Shown in pieces: positions 31,360-41,344 of a stretch of 50,029 nt of DNA. A model generated the notes under the pieces. That model did no database searches and was not told the DNA's origin. It worked only from the letters and a program-made list of their open reading frames with translations. A program made the translations under genes and the position numbers. Source of the DNA: Nemertoderma westbladi (lineage: Eukaryota; Xenacoelomorpha; Nemertodermatida; Nemertodermatidae); contig JAUCBJ010003166.1 of the NCBI GenBank assembly GCA_032718475.1, forward strand, positions 1 through 50,029. Direction: 5' to 3'. How positions within the stretch are numbered: the stretch's first letter is position 1; each line of letters opens with the position of its first letter.

Positions 31360-32361
31360 ATGCCAACATTATCAGAACAGACGCGAAATCTAGTACTGGT
31401 GTCAGGGGCGGTAGTGGGCGTTGTCGGGGTATCATGGGCGCTCTACAGATGGAAGCAGCGGGGCAAACTGCGAACCCTACGAGTGGCTGAACTCCTGGGC
31501 GAGCTGGCTAAGGAACACGTCCATGTGCGAGACCTCGAGAGAGCTGGAGAGATAATGATAGCGCTAATGGAAGACGGAGCCGACCAGCTGCAGGTAGTGT
31601 CCGACTTCGATAGGACGTTGAGTAGAAGTCGAGCTCCCGATGGAAAACCGGTGCCTTCTTGCCACGGCGCTATAGAACGTTGCCATCTACTGGACCCAGA
31701 GGTCGCCAAGGAGTGCAGGAAATTATTCGAGTTCTATTTCCCTAAAGAGATAGATCCCTCCATACCGAAGGAGGAAAAGTTCCCCATGATGGTGGAATGG
31801 TGGACTTCCGTCCATAACCTCCTCGTAAAGGCCAGAGTTACCGTGGAAACTGTGAAAGTGATTGCATCTGACTCAGGGATTATCTTACGAGACAGACTGC
31901 AGGAAATGTTTGAGTTGCTTTACGATCGTAAAGTTCCCCTGCTTATCTTCTCCGCGGGCCTTTCCAACATTCTCGAGGAGGTTATAAACAGTCAGGGAGT
32001 TCTGTACGACAACGTGACTATCGTATCTAACCGGATGTTGTTCGACGAGGTCGGATTGCTAACCGGATACACGGAACCGTTACTCCACACCTACAATAAG
32101 AACGCGGCGTCCGCTGCCGAATACGCGGATTATTTCGTCGTTAATAAACAGCGACGCAACGTTATTCTATTAGGAGATACAATAGGTGACACCCATATGA
32201 TAGACGGGCTGGACTACGTTAATTGCGTTCTTAAACTCGGGTTTCTTAACGAAAATAACGCGGATAATCTGAAGGCTTACAAGGAGGTTTACGATATTGT
32301 AATAGTCTGCGACGAATCTGTTAATGTGCCGCTCGCATTGCTCCATAGGATATTAAAGTAG
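31360..32361 (+). CDS. NT5C3: Cytosolic 5'-nucleotidase III-like (pyrimidine 5'-nucleotidase)
   Basis: A HAD-fold phosphatase that removes phosphate from pyrimidine (or, for the 3B type, 7-methylguanosine) nucleoside monophosphates; 333 residues, like the longer vertebrate forms. Seen: an N-terminal hydrophobic segment (residues about 11-29, LVLVSGAVVGVVGVSWALY) followed by RWKQR, as in membrane-anchored isoforms. Motif I is SDFDRTLSR with D82 and D84; motif II is IFSAG with S198; motif IV is LLGDTIGDTHM (D273, D277). The WW of MVEWW (about 147-148) is also conserved. Intact and intronless. The sequence does not separate the 3A and 3B types. The ATG at 31360 is the first in frame. Confidence 0.93.
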   Translation: MPTLSEQTRNLVLVSGAVVGVVGVSWALYRWKQRGKLRTLRVAELLGELAKEHVHVRDLERAGEIMIALMEDGADQLQVVSDFDRTLSRSRAPDGKPVPSCHGAIERCHLLDPEVAKECRKLFEFYFPKEIDPSIPKEEKFPMMVEWWTSVHNLLVKARVTVETVKVIASDSGIILRDRLQEMFELLYDRKVPLLIFSAGLSNILEEVINSQGVLYDNVTIVSNRMLFDEVGLLTGYTEPLLHTYNKNAASAAEYADYFVVNKQRRNVILLGDTIGDTHMIDGLDYVNCVLKLGFLNENNADNLKAYKEVYDIVIVCDESVNVPLALLHRILK

Positions 32362-33840
32362 AAAGTTTTTAGGAAATTTAATTAAAGAACTTTGTAATTC
32401 CACTTAATTTGTTTTTATAAATGCGGATTATTATATTACATCACTTAAGAATGCGACATAAATTACAGATTTAATTTACTTTATATGGATTGTTTTTGTA
32501 TTAAAATTCAGGGATTGTTTCAGTTTCGCATTCCTGCTCGCACAATAGAAATATATTGTTAGTCCAGAATATTTAGTTAGGGTTTTCAATAATTTGTTAA
32601 AAAGTATAATGAATTTAATTGTATTATGCTTTATACGACACAACATTATATCATTCTGGTTGTTTTCACTCAATTGACAAAGTTATAAAATTTAAACGTT
32701 ATAAATGGGGTTTATTACCCATAAAAATAGTTAAAATAATACTAATAATAAAACTTATTTATAAATACCCGTCGCTCACTCGTTAACTCCCCAAGCTTCT
32801 CCCGTAAAGTAAATCACTGCCGGTTAGTTTCAATTTCCTTTACCTAATATTTAGACTCCAATAATTTCTAAATTATGCAGATTTAAATATCTGGGTGGAT
32901 TTTGGGAAACGTTGAATTTATATCGGCGTTATCTATCAGTGTAGGATTTGGTGCATCCATCCACCCAACTTATAGCTTAGATGTCGGCTCATTGTTACTC
33001 ATATAATTATATCTTAATATAATTATATCTTAATATAATTATATCTTAATATAATTACGGTTGTGCTCTTCCATGTTATGTTCGTTGTGATTTCTTTCGC
33101 GTTTTCATATCATGTTTTAATTGTATTGTAAATTAATCTTATTTGTTATCCATATCAGTATGCAATGTATGTTTGTTTCTTGTCCACATTGCCCAATTTG
33201 TATCTTGGGATAGTAAAGTAATAATTATTAGTTGTAGTGTTTAGATCTAAGAAGCCTAAATGTCAGATAATTAAATGGATAAGATAAACAACACATTCGA
33301 ACTAATTACAAACTTATTCTTTTCTCGAAACTCCAAACTAAACAACCCGGGCATTAAGACGTTAACTATTTATCATTCGGGATTATCTGGGTGACATATT
33401 ATTAGCGGAAAGTATTTAGATATACAGATTAAATAAAGTTAGATAAATAACGCGTTTTATTTGCCAGTTTTCAACACTATAATTAAAAAAATATTTTCAA
33501 GCTGTAAAATATAGAATATTATTAAAATAAAATTTAAATTATAACTACATTTTACAATTTGGAAGTTATAACATTGTAAACTGGTAAATAAGTATTTTGG
33601 TTTATCAAAATTGTCTTAGATTATTATTGTTAAATAGTTTTAACATTTACAGCCTCCTAACGAGTTCTCTTCACTTAGGCAGTTTTGAATATTGTTTCAT
33701 TTATCTCTTCACTTATTTCTTCACTTCAGTTACTTTCATTTTTAATAAATTCGGCACTTTTCAAAGTAAAATGGCTCTATTATAAGTTGCCAGCCTCGCG
33801 TTTAGACTGACAGATAAAGTTTCAATAATATACAAATAAT
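32362..33840. other. AT-rich intergenic DNA
   Basis: No gene is visible. A 16-bp tandem repeat (TATAATTATATCTTAA, about 3.6 copies) lies at 32999-33056. Confidence 0.5.
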
Positions 33841-34048
33841 GATAGTAACAATGTGTTGGCAACCGTTTCTCGGCTTCCACGTCGAGGTCCCAGGTTCGAA
33901 TCCGACACCATGCTTATGAGACACAGTAAGGTCGCAACGCGCACGTGCTTTGGAGAATATTGGATATTAATTTCATTATAAAAATTACGCCTTTATCATT
34001 CATTACACTTAGTATCATTCGAGGTTAAGACCCCTAGAACTGTTCCTA
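33840..34048. repeat. Possible tRNA-derived SINE
   Basis: A perfect B box GGTTCGAATCC at 33893-33903, preceded by an A-box-like TGGCAACCG about 35 bases upstream, but without a proper T stem, so not a tRNA gene. The left edge (GATAGTAACAATGTGTTGGC) and right edge (TCATTCGAGGTTAAGACCCC) both recur at 49855-49955, the latter inverted, showing a dispersed repeat. Confidence 0.45.
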
Positions 34049-34344
34049 TAATACATACTGATAATCGCATTAAACCAAAACAACATGAGTTACTGCATCA
34101 ACCTACGAATACTAATATTGCGAACAGAAATGCTATGCTGCGTGGAGTACCATTAAACTAATTGCGTTAATTAAACCACACATTAAAAGTAGAAAATTTA
34201 CAAGAATAAAACATTTCGTATAAAAATCAACGTACATTATAAACTAACATCTAGGATCTCGAGTACCGGTACTGATTTGGTTTATTTTAAAAAATATAAA
34301 TAATGAATCCTTAAAAATATAATAATAGATTGGATGGTTGGTTA

Positions 34345-35559
34345 TCAGATTAGGCTTTTACCATCCAGCCATCTCCAATTGTAATTAATCGATTTACGAA
34401 AATCATCGGCGCTGAGTAGAAATGGATAGTGGACGCAGGCGGCCTGGGTGAATTCGGAGCCAAGAGCTCTCCGCAATGAGTCAGCCATCACGGTGGTGGC
34501 TGATTGGTTGGGGAGTAGCGGACTCAAGGCAAGGTGGGCCATGCGAGCGGGGTCCATCATCCAAAATCGGTAAAGACCCAAACCGTAGTCCGGGTCGGTA
34601 ACCCCTCTACTAGAGAACGCCCAGAGAAGTAGTCTACGGTTCCAGTACATCGGGTTCGTGAACAGGGGAGAATTATTGTCGTGCATAAGGCAGGAGCAGT
34701 TCTTGTGATGACCGTAAAGGTTGTCTACCTCCAGTAAAGTGTTGTGAGCTCTCAACCAGATCGCCTGCGTCATTATATCGCCACGTATGTAGTGAGCCGA
34801 AACGCCTTCGCGATCTAAACTACTCCGTAAGGCAACTTCGTCCGCGGGTTTCGTCAGATCGAAGTCCAACTTACCGCGTCTAAGAGCCGATACCGCGTTT
34901 AGTTTGGTCTCGGCGTCGGTCGCCCCGACAACGGCTGCATCTGGGAAGGTCCCCAGGACTGAGGGTAGACAGAGAGTGTGGTAAGAAGAACCGATAACAA
35001 TCCACTTGACTGGTCCAAGCCCTTCCAGATACTTGGACAAACTGGAGTGATTGTGGACGTGGACTGGACTGTACAGAAGGACATCACCTGAAAGCAATTT
35101 AACCACAAACATGTTCATAGAAATAGTCCCGGCTTTAAGTGACTCGCTTTTATCTTTGGACGACCTAATCGATTTGGTGCTTTTATAATGTTCAATATCT
35201 TCATAGGCCGTCGATGCAAGGCCTATCTTCTCGGCTTCCTCAATAATACCAGCGCGCCCTTTTTCCGTATTGATATCTATAAAACCCTTCAACTGACCTC
35301 CCATGATTAACTGATCCTCCACTTCGTACGCAACACGCCATATTCTATCGGTTTCCTCCTCCTCTATAGTGTAAGGGTCTTCTTGCAATGCGTCATAAAC
35401 GTCTACAAGTCGTTGGGTTGGTTTGTTAAGGTAAACCATAAGAGATCTCCTCATAAACCTTGGAATCCATGATAATGTCGTTGATACAATTGACATTATC
35501 CTTGGCGGGCCATCCACTTTCGGAAACTCAGCAGCCTTATTATGCAATTTATCATCCAT
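34345..35559 (-). CDS. DUF4336-like protein (metallo-beta-lactamase-fold relative)
   Basis: 404 residues from the ATG at 35559 (MDDKLHNK). The middle carries the pattern I associate with DUF4336: NMFVVKLLSGDVLLYSPVHV at about 154-173, then LEGLGPVKWIVIGSSYHT and FPDAAVVGA, followed by an acidic/aromatic block with LRAHNTLLEVDNLYGHH. The classical HxHxDH zinc motif is not obvious; HVHNH near 173 is the nearest, so catalysis is uncertain. The first 120 residues are unfamiliar and no signal peptide is seen. Intronless. It is transcribed divergently from the glycosyltransferase gene. The family call is from memory of motifs and moderately sure; the existence of the gene is well supported by its length and conservation pattern. 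Confidence 0.6.
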   Translation of the reverse strand: MDDKLHNKAAEFPKVDGPPRIMSIVSTTLSWIPRFMRRSLMVYLNKPTQRLVDVYDALQEDPYTIEEEETDRIWRVAYEVEDQLIMGGQLKGFIDINTEKGRAGIIEEAEKIGLASTAYEDIEHYKSTKSIRSSKDKSESLKAGTISMNMFVVKLLSGDVLLYSPVHVHNHSSLSKYLEGLGPVKWIVIGSSYHTLCLPSVLGTFPDAAVVGATDAETKLNAVSALRRGKLDFDLTKPADEVALRSSLDREGVSAHYIRGDIMTQAIWLRAHNTLLEVDNLYGHHKNCSCLMHDNNSPLFTNPMYWNRRLLLWAFSSRGVTDPDYGLGLYRFWMMDPARMAHLALSPLLPNQSATTVMADSLRRALGSEFTQAACVHYPFLLSADDFRKSINYNWRWLDGKSLI

Positions 35560-36026
35560 AATCACATCAATTATTGGCTACCTACTGACCTATAGTATAA
35601 ACTATACGGTAATACAGTACCGGTACCAGTAGTTAATAATACCTAATCGATGTTTACATGCCGTATCTAAGCAACCCGACCTCTGTCTGTCTGTATTCAA
35701 TAGATCCCTGAGTCTTTAGTTCCCAAGGCTGCAAGGAATTTATGTGCCGCAGGTCTTTAATTCCCGGCGGTCTTTAGCTCCCACGCAGTTATTTTTGTCT
35801 GCGAATTTTTTATCCCCCCCCCCCGGTATTTAGATCCCGGTGATACAGTGTTGAACACTATCATTCGTTATGTCCGTTCTGCTATAGCGTTGAGAACGCT
35901 ATTGCCCTTCCTTGAGTAGGGCAGTACAGCAGTAGGGCCTAGGCCTATACAAATTAGATAGCAACAGTGGCAGTTTCTAAGTCTGTAGGTACAGAGGTAT
36001 TGCATATCTGCGTACTACTGGATATT
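35560..36026. promoter_or_regulatory. Divergent promoter region with repeated CTTTAGNTCCC motifs
   Basis: The 467 bp between two divergent start codons. A short motif recurs: AGTCTTTAGTTCCC (35711), GGTCTTTAATTCCC (35752), GGTCTTTAGCTCCC (35769) and GGTATTTAGATCCC (35825), plus TAGATCCCTG (35701). It also holds an 11-base C run at 35814-35824. No TATA box was identified. It may serve both genes; that is inference. Confidence 0.5.
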
Positions 36027-37106
36027 ATGGCTATGGCCTCCCATATCACAATTTCAAGGCGTTTTATATTAATTTGTTTTTTATTTGGCTTTGCTTTGTT
36101 CTTATATTATACACTGAGCTATCGGCGTTTAATAGCTTCCAATGTTGACGACAACGTTGTCTCAAATCGAAAGGACCGTATAATAGCCGATAACACTGTA
36201 GGAATACAGAAACCAGATCGGGTTACCGTGGCAAAATACGCGGAGATTATAAGAACAGAGGCTTTAGCGAATTACCCCTCGGTAATATTAACGCCCAATA
36301 TTTGTAACAACATAAACAATTCAAATATATCGCTTCTGTTGATGTATAAAAGCAAAAACGACGAAGTTAAGGAAAGAAGAGCTATTCGGTATATACTAGA
36401 CGATAAAGTCTACCCGGTTCCTGGCCACGTAATTAAACCGTTATTCCTTATTGGAATTAAAAACATTTCCGACGCTAAACAACAAAATTACTTACGACTG
36501 GAATCAGAAAAATACGGGGATATTCTCCAGGGAGATTTTATCGACGCTTATCGGAATTTAACGACGAAACTCAAGTTCGGATGGCGTTGGTTCGTAGATC
36601 GGAGATGTCAGGAATCCGTGCGATACGCGATGAGTCTGGACATGGACGTGTTTGTAAACCACGTCAACCTAATGAAAACTTTAGATAAAAACAAACGCTA
36701 TCCTCTGTATCTGGGACACATCTACCGAAACGCTGCTGTTGACAGAAATCCTTCGGGGAAGTGGTTCGTCAAGAGGTCCGAGTACTCCGGAGACACTTAC
36801 CCCCCATACGCCGCCGGTCTCGGCTACGTTCTGTCGGGTAGTGCGGTTCCCCTGCTGCACAATCAATCGTTCCACGTTCCCCACTTCTACATCGACGACG
36901 CCTATGTCGGCATTGTAGCGCAGCGGGCCGGCATTGTCCCGGTCCACAACCCGCTGTTCCTCGCCGATTACTCCCCTCCAGGCTACTCCTACTGCGACTA
37001 CGCCGATCTCGTTCTCGCTCACGGCTTCGACGCTGCTTCGAAGCTGATGATGATGAGGGATATTTGGAACAGAGCGAAAACGACAAAATGTCCCAAATGG
37101 AATTAA
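36027..37106 (+). CDS. GT31-family glycosyltransferase (beta-1,3-galactosyl/GlcNAc transferase-like)
   Basis: 359 residues from the ATG at 36027; an in-frame GTG start 60 bases upstream is not credible in a eukaryote. Type II Golgi membrane topology: short N-tail, membrane segment at about residues 12-31 (RRFILICFLFGFALFLYY), then the luminal domain. GT31 features: ESEKYGDILQGDFIDAYRNLTTK (broken here at 160-182), the DxD box as DMDVFVN (D205, D207; usually DDDVFVN), YPPYAAGLGYVLS (258-270) and IDDAYVG (289-295; usually EDVYVG). NIS and NLT are potential N-glycan sites. It would use a UDP-sugar on a galactose- or GlcNAc-type acceptor; the specificity cannot be read. Intronless. Confidence 0.88.
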   Translation: MAMASHITISRRFILICFLFGFALFLYYTLSYRRLIASNVDDNVVSNRKDRIIADNTVGIQKPDRVTVAKYAEIIRTEALANYPSVILTPNICNNINNSNISLLLMYKSKNDEVKERRAIRYILDDKVYPVPGHVIKPLFLIGIKNISDAKQQNYLRLESEKYGDILQGDFIDAYRNLTTKLKFGWRWFVDRRCQESVRYAMSLDMDVFVNHVNLMKTLDKNKRYPLYLGHIYRNAAVDRNPSGKWFVKRSEYSGDTYPPYAAGLGYVLSGSAVPLLHNQSFHVPHFYIDDAYVGIVAQRAGIVPVHNPLFLADYSPPGYSYCDYADLVLAHGFDAASKLMMMRDIWNRAKTTKCPKWN

Positions 37107-37726
37107 CGATATTTTATTTTTGGGGATTGCTTTAAGGTGCAGTTTGTTTAGGTTATGCCTCTTTCACTGTTTACTTTGTTGTTAGTTCGTTTTATAGTGA
37201 AACCTGGACTACTTTTATACAAATTTTTATATTTTAGCTCGCTCGACCTAATAGTAGTAGTAATAGCTTATTATTACGACTGGAAGTCGAAGCCATAAAA
37301 AGTTATAAAAAGTGGATGGCAGTCGCATAAAGTTTATCACTAATTGACTACTTTATAACCAGGAATAATTAATCTGGTACAGTGGTACACGCCACTACTG
37401 ATGTTATTCTAAATCTATTTACTCAAATGGCGACCCTAAGTAAAATGATCAAATCATGCAAGAAGCAATCCTAACCCAAGTTATGAAAGTAATTGGTAGT
37501 CTACCTGTACCGGGTCTTACTTGTAATGAAACGGCCAAGAATTCATATGGGACTGGTTCTCATGGCGGCCATTCGTTTTACAACCGCCGTATAAAGCATT
37601 CACTTCACACCCGCCGTAGTAGTATAAAGTTGTGCAGTATATTAATAATATTGATTATAACTGCGGTGCCGAGCCCCGATCCGACCCCTATTCTGACATC
37701 TAGAATTGATATTTAATGGATCTAGG
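37107..37726. other. Intergenic, no gene seen
   Basis: It contains the minimal LINE tail at 37236-37262 and a weak open frame (37456-37716) with no family resemblance. Nothing else stands out. Confidence 0.4.
37236..37262 (+). mobile_element. Minimal 3' end of the RTE LINE family A
   Basis: GCTCGCTCGACCTAATAGTA and the following GTAGTAA match the last ~25 bases of the LINE at 20704-23478 (TTCGCTCGACCTAGTAGTAG), including the (TAG)n tail. Probably an extreme 5' truncation. Confidence 0.55.
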
Positions 37727-38091
37727 AGACAATTCGTCCCCGGGGCGAAAAATCTAGGGACGAAAAGTTACAGAAAATTTCTGGGGACGAAAAGTCCGGG
37801 GACGAAATTTCCACCATCACGGACTTTTCGTCCCGTAAGTAAATAATTACTAGCTTCTTTGACTATCATCTAATAAAAATTACTAGCTACCATGACTCAT
37901 AAATTTTTCCAGACAAATAATTAAATTGAAGATTAAATTTTATTTTTAATTTTGTACTACTCATACTAGCTAATAAATGTACCAGCTAACACAAAATCAA
38001 AATTACTAGGGTTGAAAATTCCGGGTCCGGTCCGGATCGAAAAGTCCGAGACGAAAAGTTCGACGACGAAAAGACCGGGACGAAATGTCCG
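37727..38091. mobile_element. MITE made of GGGACGAAAAGTCC repeats
   Basis: The ends GACAATTCGTCCCCGG (37728) and CCGGGACGAAATGTCC (38090) are inverted. Near both ends the word GGACGAAAAGTCC recurs about eight times in both orientations. GGGACGAAAAGTCCG (37784-37798) and its exact complement (37820-37834) form a 15-bp hairpin. No target duplication was identified. Confidence 0.7.
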
Positions 38092-38221
38092 TATACCTTA
38101 TTTAATATGGGTCTAAATATCGAGTGTTGGGAATGGGACACATCAATGTTCAGACATCGTCTATTAATTATTGGTCTTAATCAACATAATCTAATATAAT
38201 ATTATAAATAATAATTATTAT

Positions 38222-38638
38222 TAGGGTTGCCACTCTATTTCAGTTTCAATTTTCCCTGACTTTATGAAAAAACTCCCTGACTGCAGGTACACATTTTTTT
38301 TATTGGAAATATTATATTGGCCGCTTTATCTTATTCATTAGCTTTATTATGTTACAAGAAAATTGGATAATAATTAGCGAGTCCTTCAATATCAACATAT
38401 TATATTGGCAAACTACCACAACAGACCAATTACTGACAAAAGTACACCTTTAGTGATGTGAGGAAATGGAATAGCGAGCGAGCGAACGAGCAGAGAAAAT
38501 TTTCCACATTTTCGTTATGTCACATGTCCTGTAGTCTAAATCGAATCCCTTATTTGTAAATTTTTTACAAGAATTCCCTGACAATTCAAGAAAAAATGAA
38601 ATTCCCTGACTATTCCAGATGATTGAGTGGCAACCCTG
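38222..38638. mobile_element. Non-autonomous hAT (MITE), 417 bp
   Basis: Terminal inverted repeats AGGGTTGCCACTC (from 38223) and GAGTGGCAACCCTG (to 38638), with subterminal TTCCCTGAC repeats at both ends as in many hAT MITEs. The flanks ATTATTAT and ATTATTTG are an imperfect 8-bp duplication. No coding frame. Confidence 0.8.
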
Positions 38639-39607
38639 ATTATTTGTCAAAATCATTTTATATAGTTATTCTGTATTTGCTTTCTTTAATCAAAATCGGG
38701 TATCCCCCTCAACCCTAATTTTTCTGAAATTTGGAATAGTAGTTAATTAAGCGTTTCATAATGTTGATTTTATATCCCGTGCTGTTTATTTCCCGATCCC
38801 CTGTCATAAGTAAGCTTTTATCACTCTCCTTGATTAAACCATTTGACCCGCTATTTGACCCGCGATACGGGGGCGTATCTTTGTTTAAAAAAAAGATTAA
38901 GCGTTCATAACGATAAGTTGACATATTGTAACAAAATTACGCAATATGAAAAGGGCAGCACTATAATCTGCATTAAAGGCCCTTCTTTAGTTATGTAAAC
39001 CTCCCTCGCTGCGCTCGTTCGGAACAAAATACACTCGAGTATTAACCCTATATATATAATTTACCAGACACAGCACTGATATTAATTACTTATTTTTGCT
39101 TGTACCGACGGAAAGATGGATTCCGAACCTCAAGCGATTTATTTACATTATTATTATTCACGGGGGGGGGGGGGGGGGTCTATAAATAATGCATGCGTCT
39201 TGTTTTGCAACCGTCTTGCTTCGCACCGCACCCACAACAACTGAGTTGAAAAAAACAACGACATTTTTGTGATAATAAATAGTTCGTGTAATAAATATTA
39301 TAGAGTTTGACAATCAAAACAATTGAATACCTAAAGAACTAGTTCTAGAACTAGTAATTCAGTTTCGGTTACTATCGTTACTGTATACGTCGTGCAATCA
39401 ACAACGTGGGTCCTTCTACTCTATACGGTACTTTCGCAACCATGATGTTGTTAATTTAGATACATAGTATCTCGTTCCATACCACAACTCAATAGACTCA
39501 GTAAATCTTGCGCCCCAAAATTACAACTTGGCATTATATTGCACATTCGTCCACCTCGCAACTTGGTTTTTCCTTCCAAAGTAAATTCTGTCAAAAATGT
39601 TTCTTAA
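38639..39607. other. Intergenic region downstream of PPIL2
   Basis: It contains a dispersed repeat at about 38917-39055 (AAGTTGACATATTGTAACAA...CTCCCTCGCTGCGCTCGTTC), which recurs at 43757-43885, and a 17-base G run at 39162-39178. No gene seen. Confidence 0.5.
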
Positions 39608-41344
39608 CTACCAAGAATCAAAATTATCAAACGTTGATTTACCGACGACTTTTGAAATCTTTACTGACCCCGACAATGACCTCACACTATCATCGTCATT
39701 GAAACGCTTACGCGCCTCATGGCTGATGTATTTACCAACCCCAGAACTGAAAACCTCAGGTTTAGAGTCCACTTTACGAAAGGGCTTTTCGCGATCCAGT
39801 TTCTCTTTAACAACTGCCTCAGCCTCTTTATCACGAAGTTCCTTAACCTTTACATCCGCTTCTTCGAAAGGATCAACAAAGACCCTACAGCTGACGATGT
39901 ATATATCTTTATTAGGCCTGTCCTTATCGTCAGTAGCTACCTTCTCTATGGTATCCAACGTGGTGACACCACCAACCAAGCGACCGAACACCGTGTGTTT
40001 GTTGTCGAGATGTTGACAGGAACGAAAGGTAATGAAGAACTGTGAGGTGTTGGTATCGGGTCCGTGGTTCGCCATGCTGAGAACCCCACGACCTGAGTGC
40101 TGGAGATTCGGTTTGAATTCATCCTTGAACGGCGCCCCCCAAAACGACCTACAAGCTCCTCCTGACGTTTCCCCTTCCCGAATTGATTTCCACTCTTCCC
40201 GATCTGTTTTCCCCCTTTTCCCACATGTTTCTCCACCTTTCCCGATTGTTTTCACTGCTTCAGTTTTACCCTCATGCTTCTTTAGTTTCCCCCCTCCCCC
40301 CTCTGCTTCCCCCCTAAGTCCCTCCGGTTTTCCCCCCTGCACCATAAAGTTGCGTATCAATCTATGGAAGCGACTTCCGTCGTAGTAACCAGTGGCGCAC
40401 AGACGCACAAAGTTCTCGCAAGTTTTGGGAACTTGTTCGCAGAACACCTCGAGATTAAGATCCCCCATGTTGGTAACCAGTCGAACATATCCTTTCTTAT
40501 CCACGAACTGATATCGGACAATCGATTCGTCCACAGTGGCAGCTCGTTGCTTTTCGATGATTGGCATAACGGTGGAGGTTAAACCAGCGGCGACACCGCC
40601 GGTGGAGTAGTGCGCGGCGCTAAGTGAACCCCCCTCACCGGCACCGCTGCTGGAAGGATCGCTGTAATTGTCGCTCCGCATGTAACTCGCCTCAGGGGAT
40701 TTATAAGTTTCGTCCAACTCTTTGAGAACCGATTCTGTTTCGTTGTTAACAAATCGGAGTTTGTGCCTCGCCCCGGTTTCGCCATCGTCATCCGTTGCCT
40801 TCCGGTTCTCCCGGACGTGGTGGTACGTAGAAATATTGAATTTATCCAAATTCTGAGGATCCTGTAAAGTTATAATATCTTTCCGAACGAAAGCCTCATC
40901 CGTTATAAGATCCTTCCAGTGTTTGGGTTTTATATTTAAACGGTCCACGGCGTCGAATGCGAATACATTACCGCTGGTACGAATAGCAACGATGTGAGAG
41001 TTGTCGGTAAAAACCTTGAAAGTGATTGGACAATGGAGTTCACCTTCAGAGTTCTTATGTAAGTTGAGTTTGAGAAGATCCTTTGCTTCTAATGGTTCTC
41101 CGCTTGTGGGGTCCTGTTTATATTTCTTTACGTAAGGCACTATACTCAGTAGATCGTATATGACACCCGTGTTTACCGAGCAGTATGGATCTACGAAGGG
41201 TTGCAACGAGAGCGCGCAGTGGTTGAACGGCAGACGACGGAAGTTTCGGCTCGCTGGTAATTCCGGGTTCTTTCCTCCGAATAAGTTGGTCCACTCCCAC
41301 GGCGTTACGTAAAGTTGATCCTTCGAATGCTGTTTCTTCCCCAT
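39608..41344 (-). CDS. PPIL2: PPIL2/Cyp60: U-box and cyclophilin peptidyl-prolyl isomerase
   Basis: A nuclear, spliceosome-associated protein; 578 residues against about 520 in vertebrates. It begins MGKKQHSKDQLYVT; the N-terminal U-box covers about 38-110 (LPFNHCALSLQPF, DPTSGEPL). The cyclophilin domain starts near 280 (GYVRLVTNMGDLNLEVFC) with FHRLIRNFMVQGG (R328, F333, Q336), FWGAPFKDEF, GVLSMANHGPDTNTSQFFIT and DNKHTVFGR; it ends KSTFDNFDSW like its orthologues. Between GGKPEG (about 342) and TSGGACRSFWG (about 393) sit about 52 extra residues rich in Gly, Lys and Glu, where orthologues have a short Gly/Thr loop. Otherwise intact and intronless. The start ATG is at 41344. Confidence 0.95.
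   Translation of the reverse strand: MGKKQHSKDQLYVTPWEWTNLFGGKNPELPASRNFRRLPFNHCALSLQPFVDPYCSVNTGVIYDLLSIVPYVKKYKQDPTSGEPLEAKDLLKLNLHKNSEGELHCPITFKVFTDNSHIVAIRTSGNVFAFDAVDRLNIKPKHWKDLITDEAFVRKDIITLQDPQNLDKFNISTYHHVRENRKATDDDGETGARHKLRFVNNETESVLKELDETYKSPEASYMRSDNYSDPSSSGAGEGGSLSAAHYSTGGVAAGLTSTVMPIIEKQRAATVDESIVRYQFVDKKGYVRLVTNMGDLNLEVFCEQVPKTCENFVRLCATGYYDGSRFHRLIRNFMVQGGKPEGLRGEAEGGGGKLKKHEGKTEAVKTIGKGGETCGKRGKTDREEWKSIREGETSGGACRSFWGAPFKDEFKPNLQHSGRGVLSMANHGPDTNTSQFFITFRSCQHLDNKHTVFGRLVGGVTTLDTIEKVATDDKDRPNKDIYIVSCRVFVDPFEEADVKVKELRDKEAEAVVKEKLDREKPFRKVDSKPEVFSSGVGKYISHEARKRFNDDDSVRSLSGSVKISKVVGKSTFDNFDSW

Noticed and set aside
33850-33912. A functional tRNA gene
   Set aside because: The perfect B box is not in a 5-bp T stem (only two pairs form), and the edges recur as a dispersed repeat.
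35967-36026. An earlier start of the glycosyltransferase, adding 20 residues
   Set aside because: It would need a GTG start; the first ATG at 36027 puts the membrane anchor near the N-terminus as expected.
37456-37716. A small gene of 86 codons after the glycosyltransferase
   Set aside because: Composition and lack of any recognisable motif suggest a chance open frame.
40163-40318. The PPIL2 insertion as a retained intron
   Set aside because: It is in frame without stops, and the best GT/AG pair lacks a pyrimidine tract; all neighbouring genes are intronless. cDNA would settle it.
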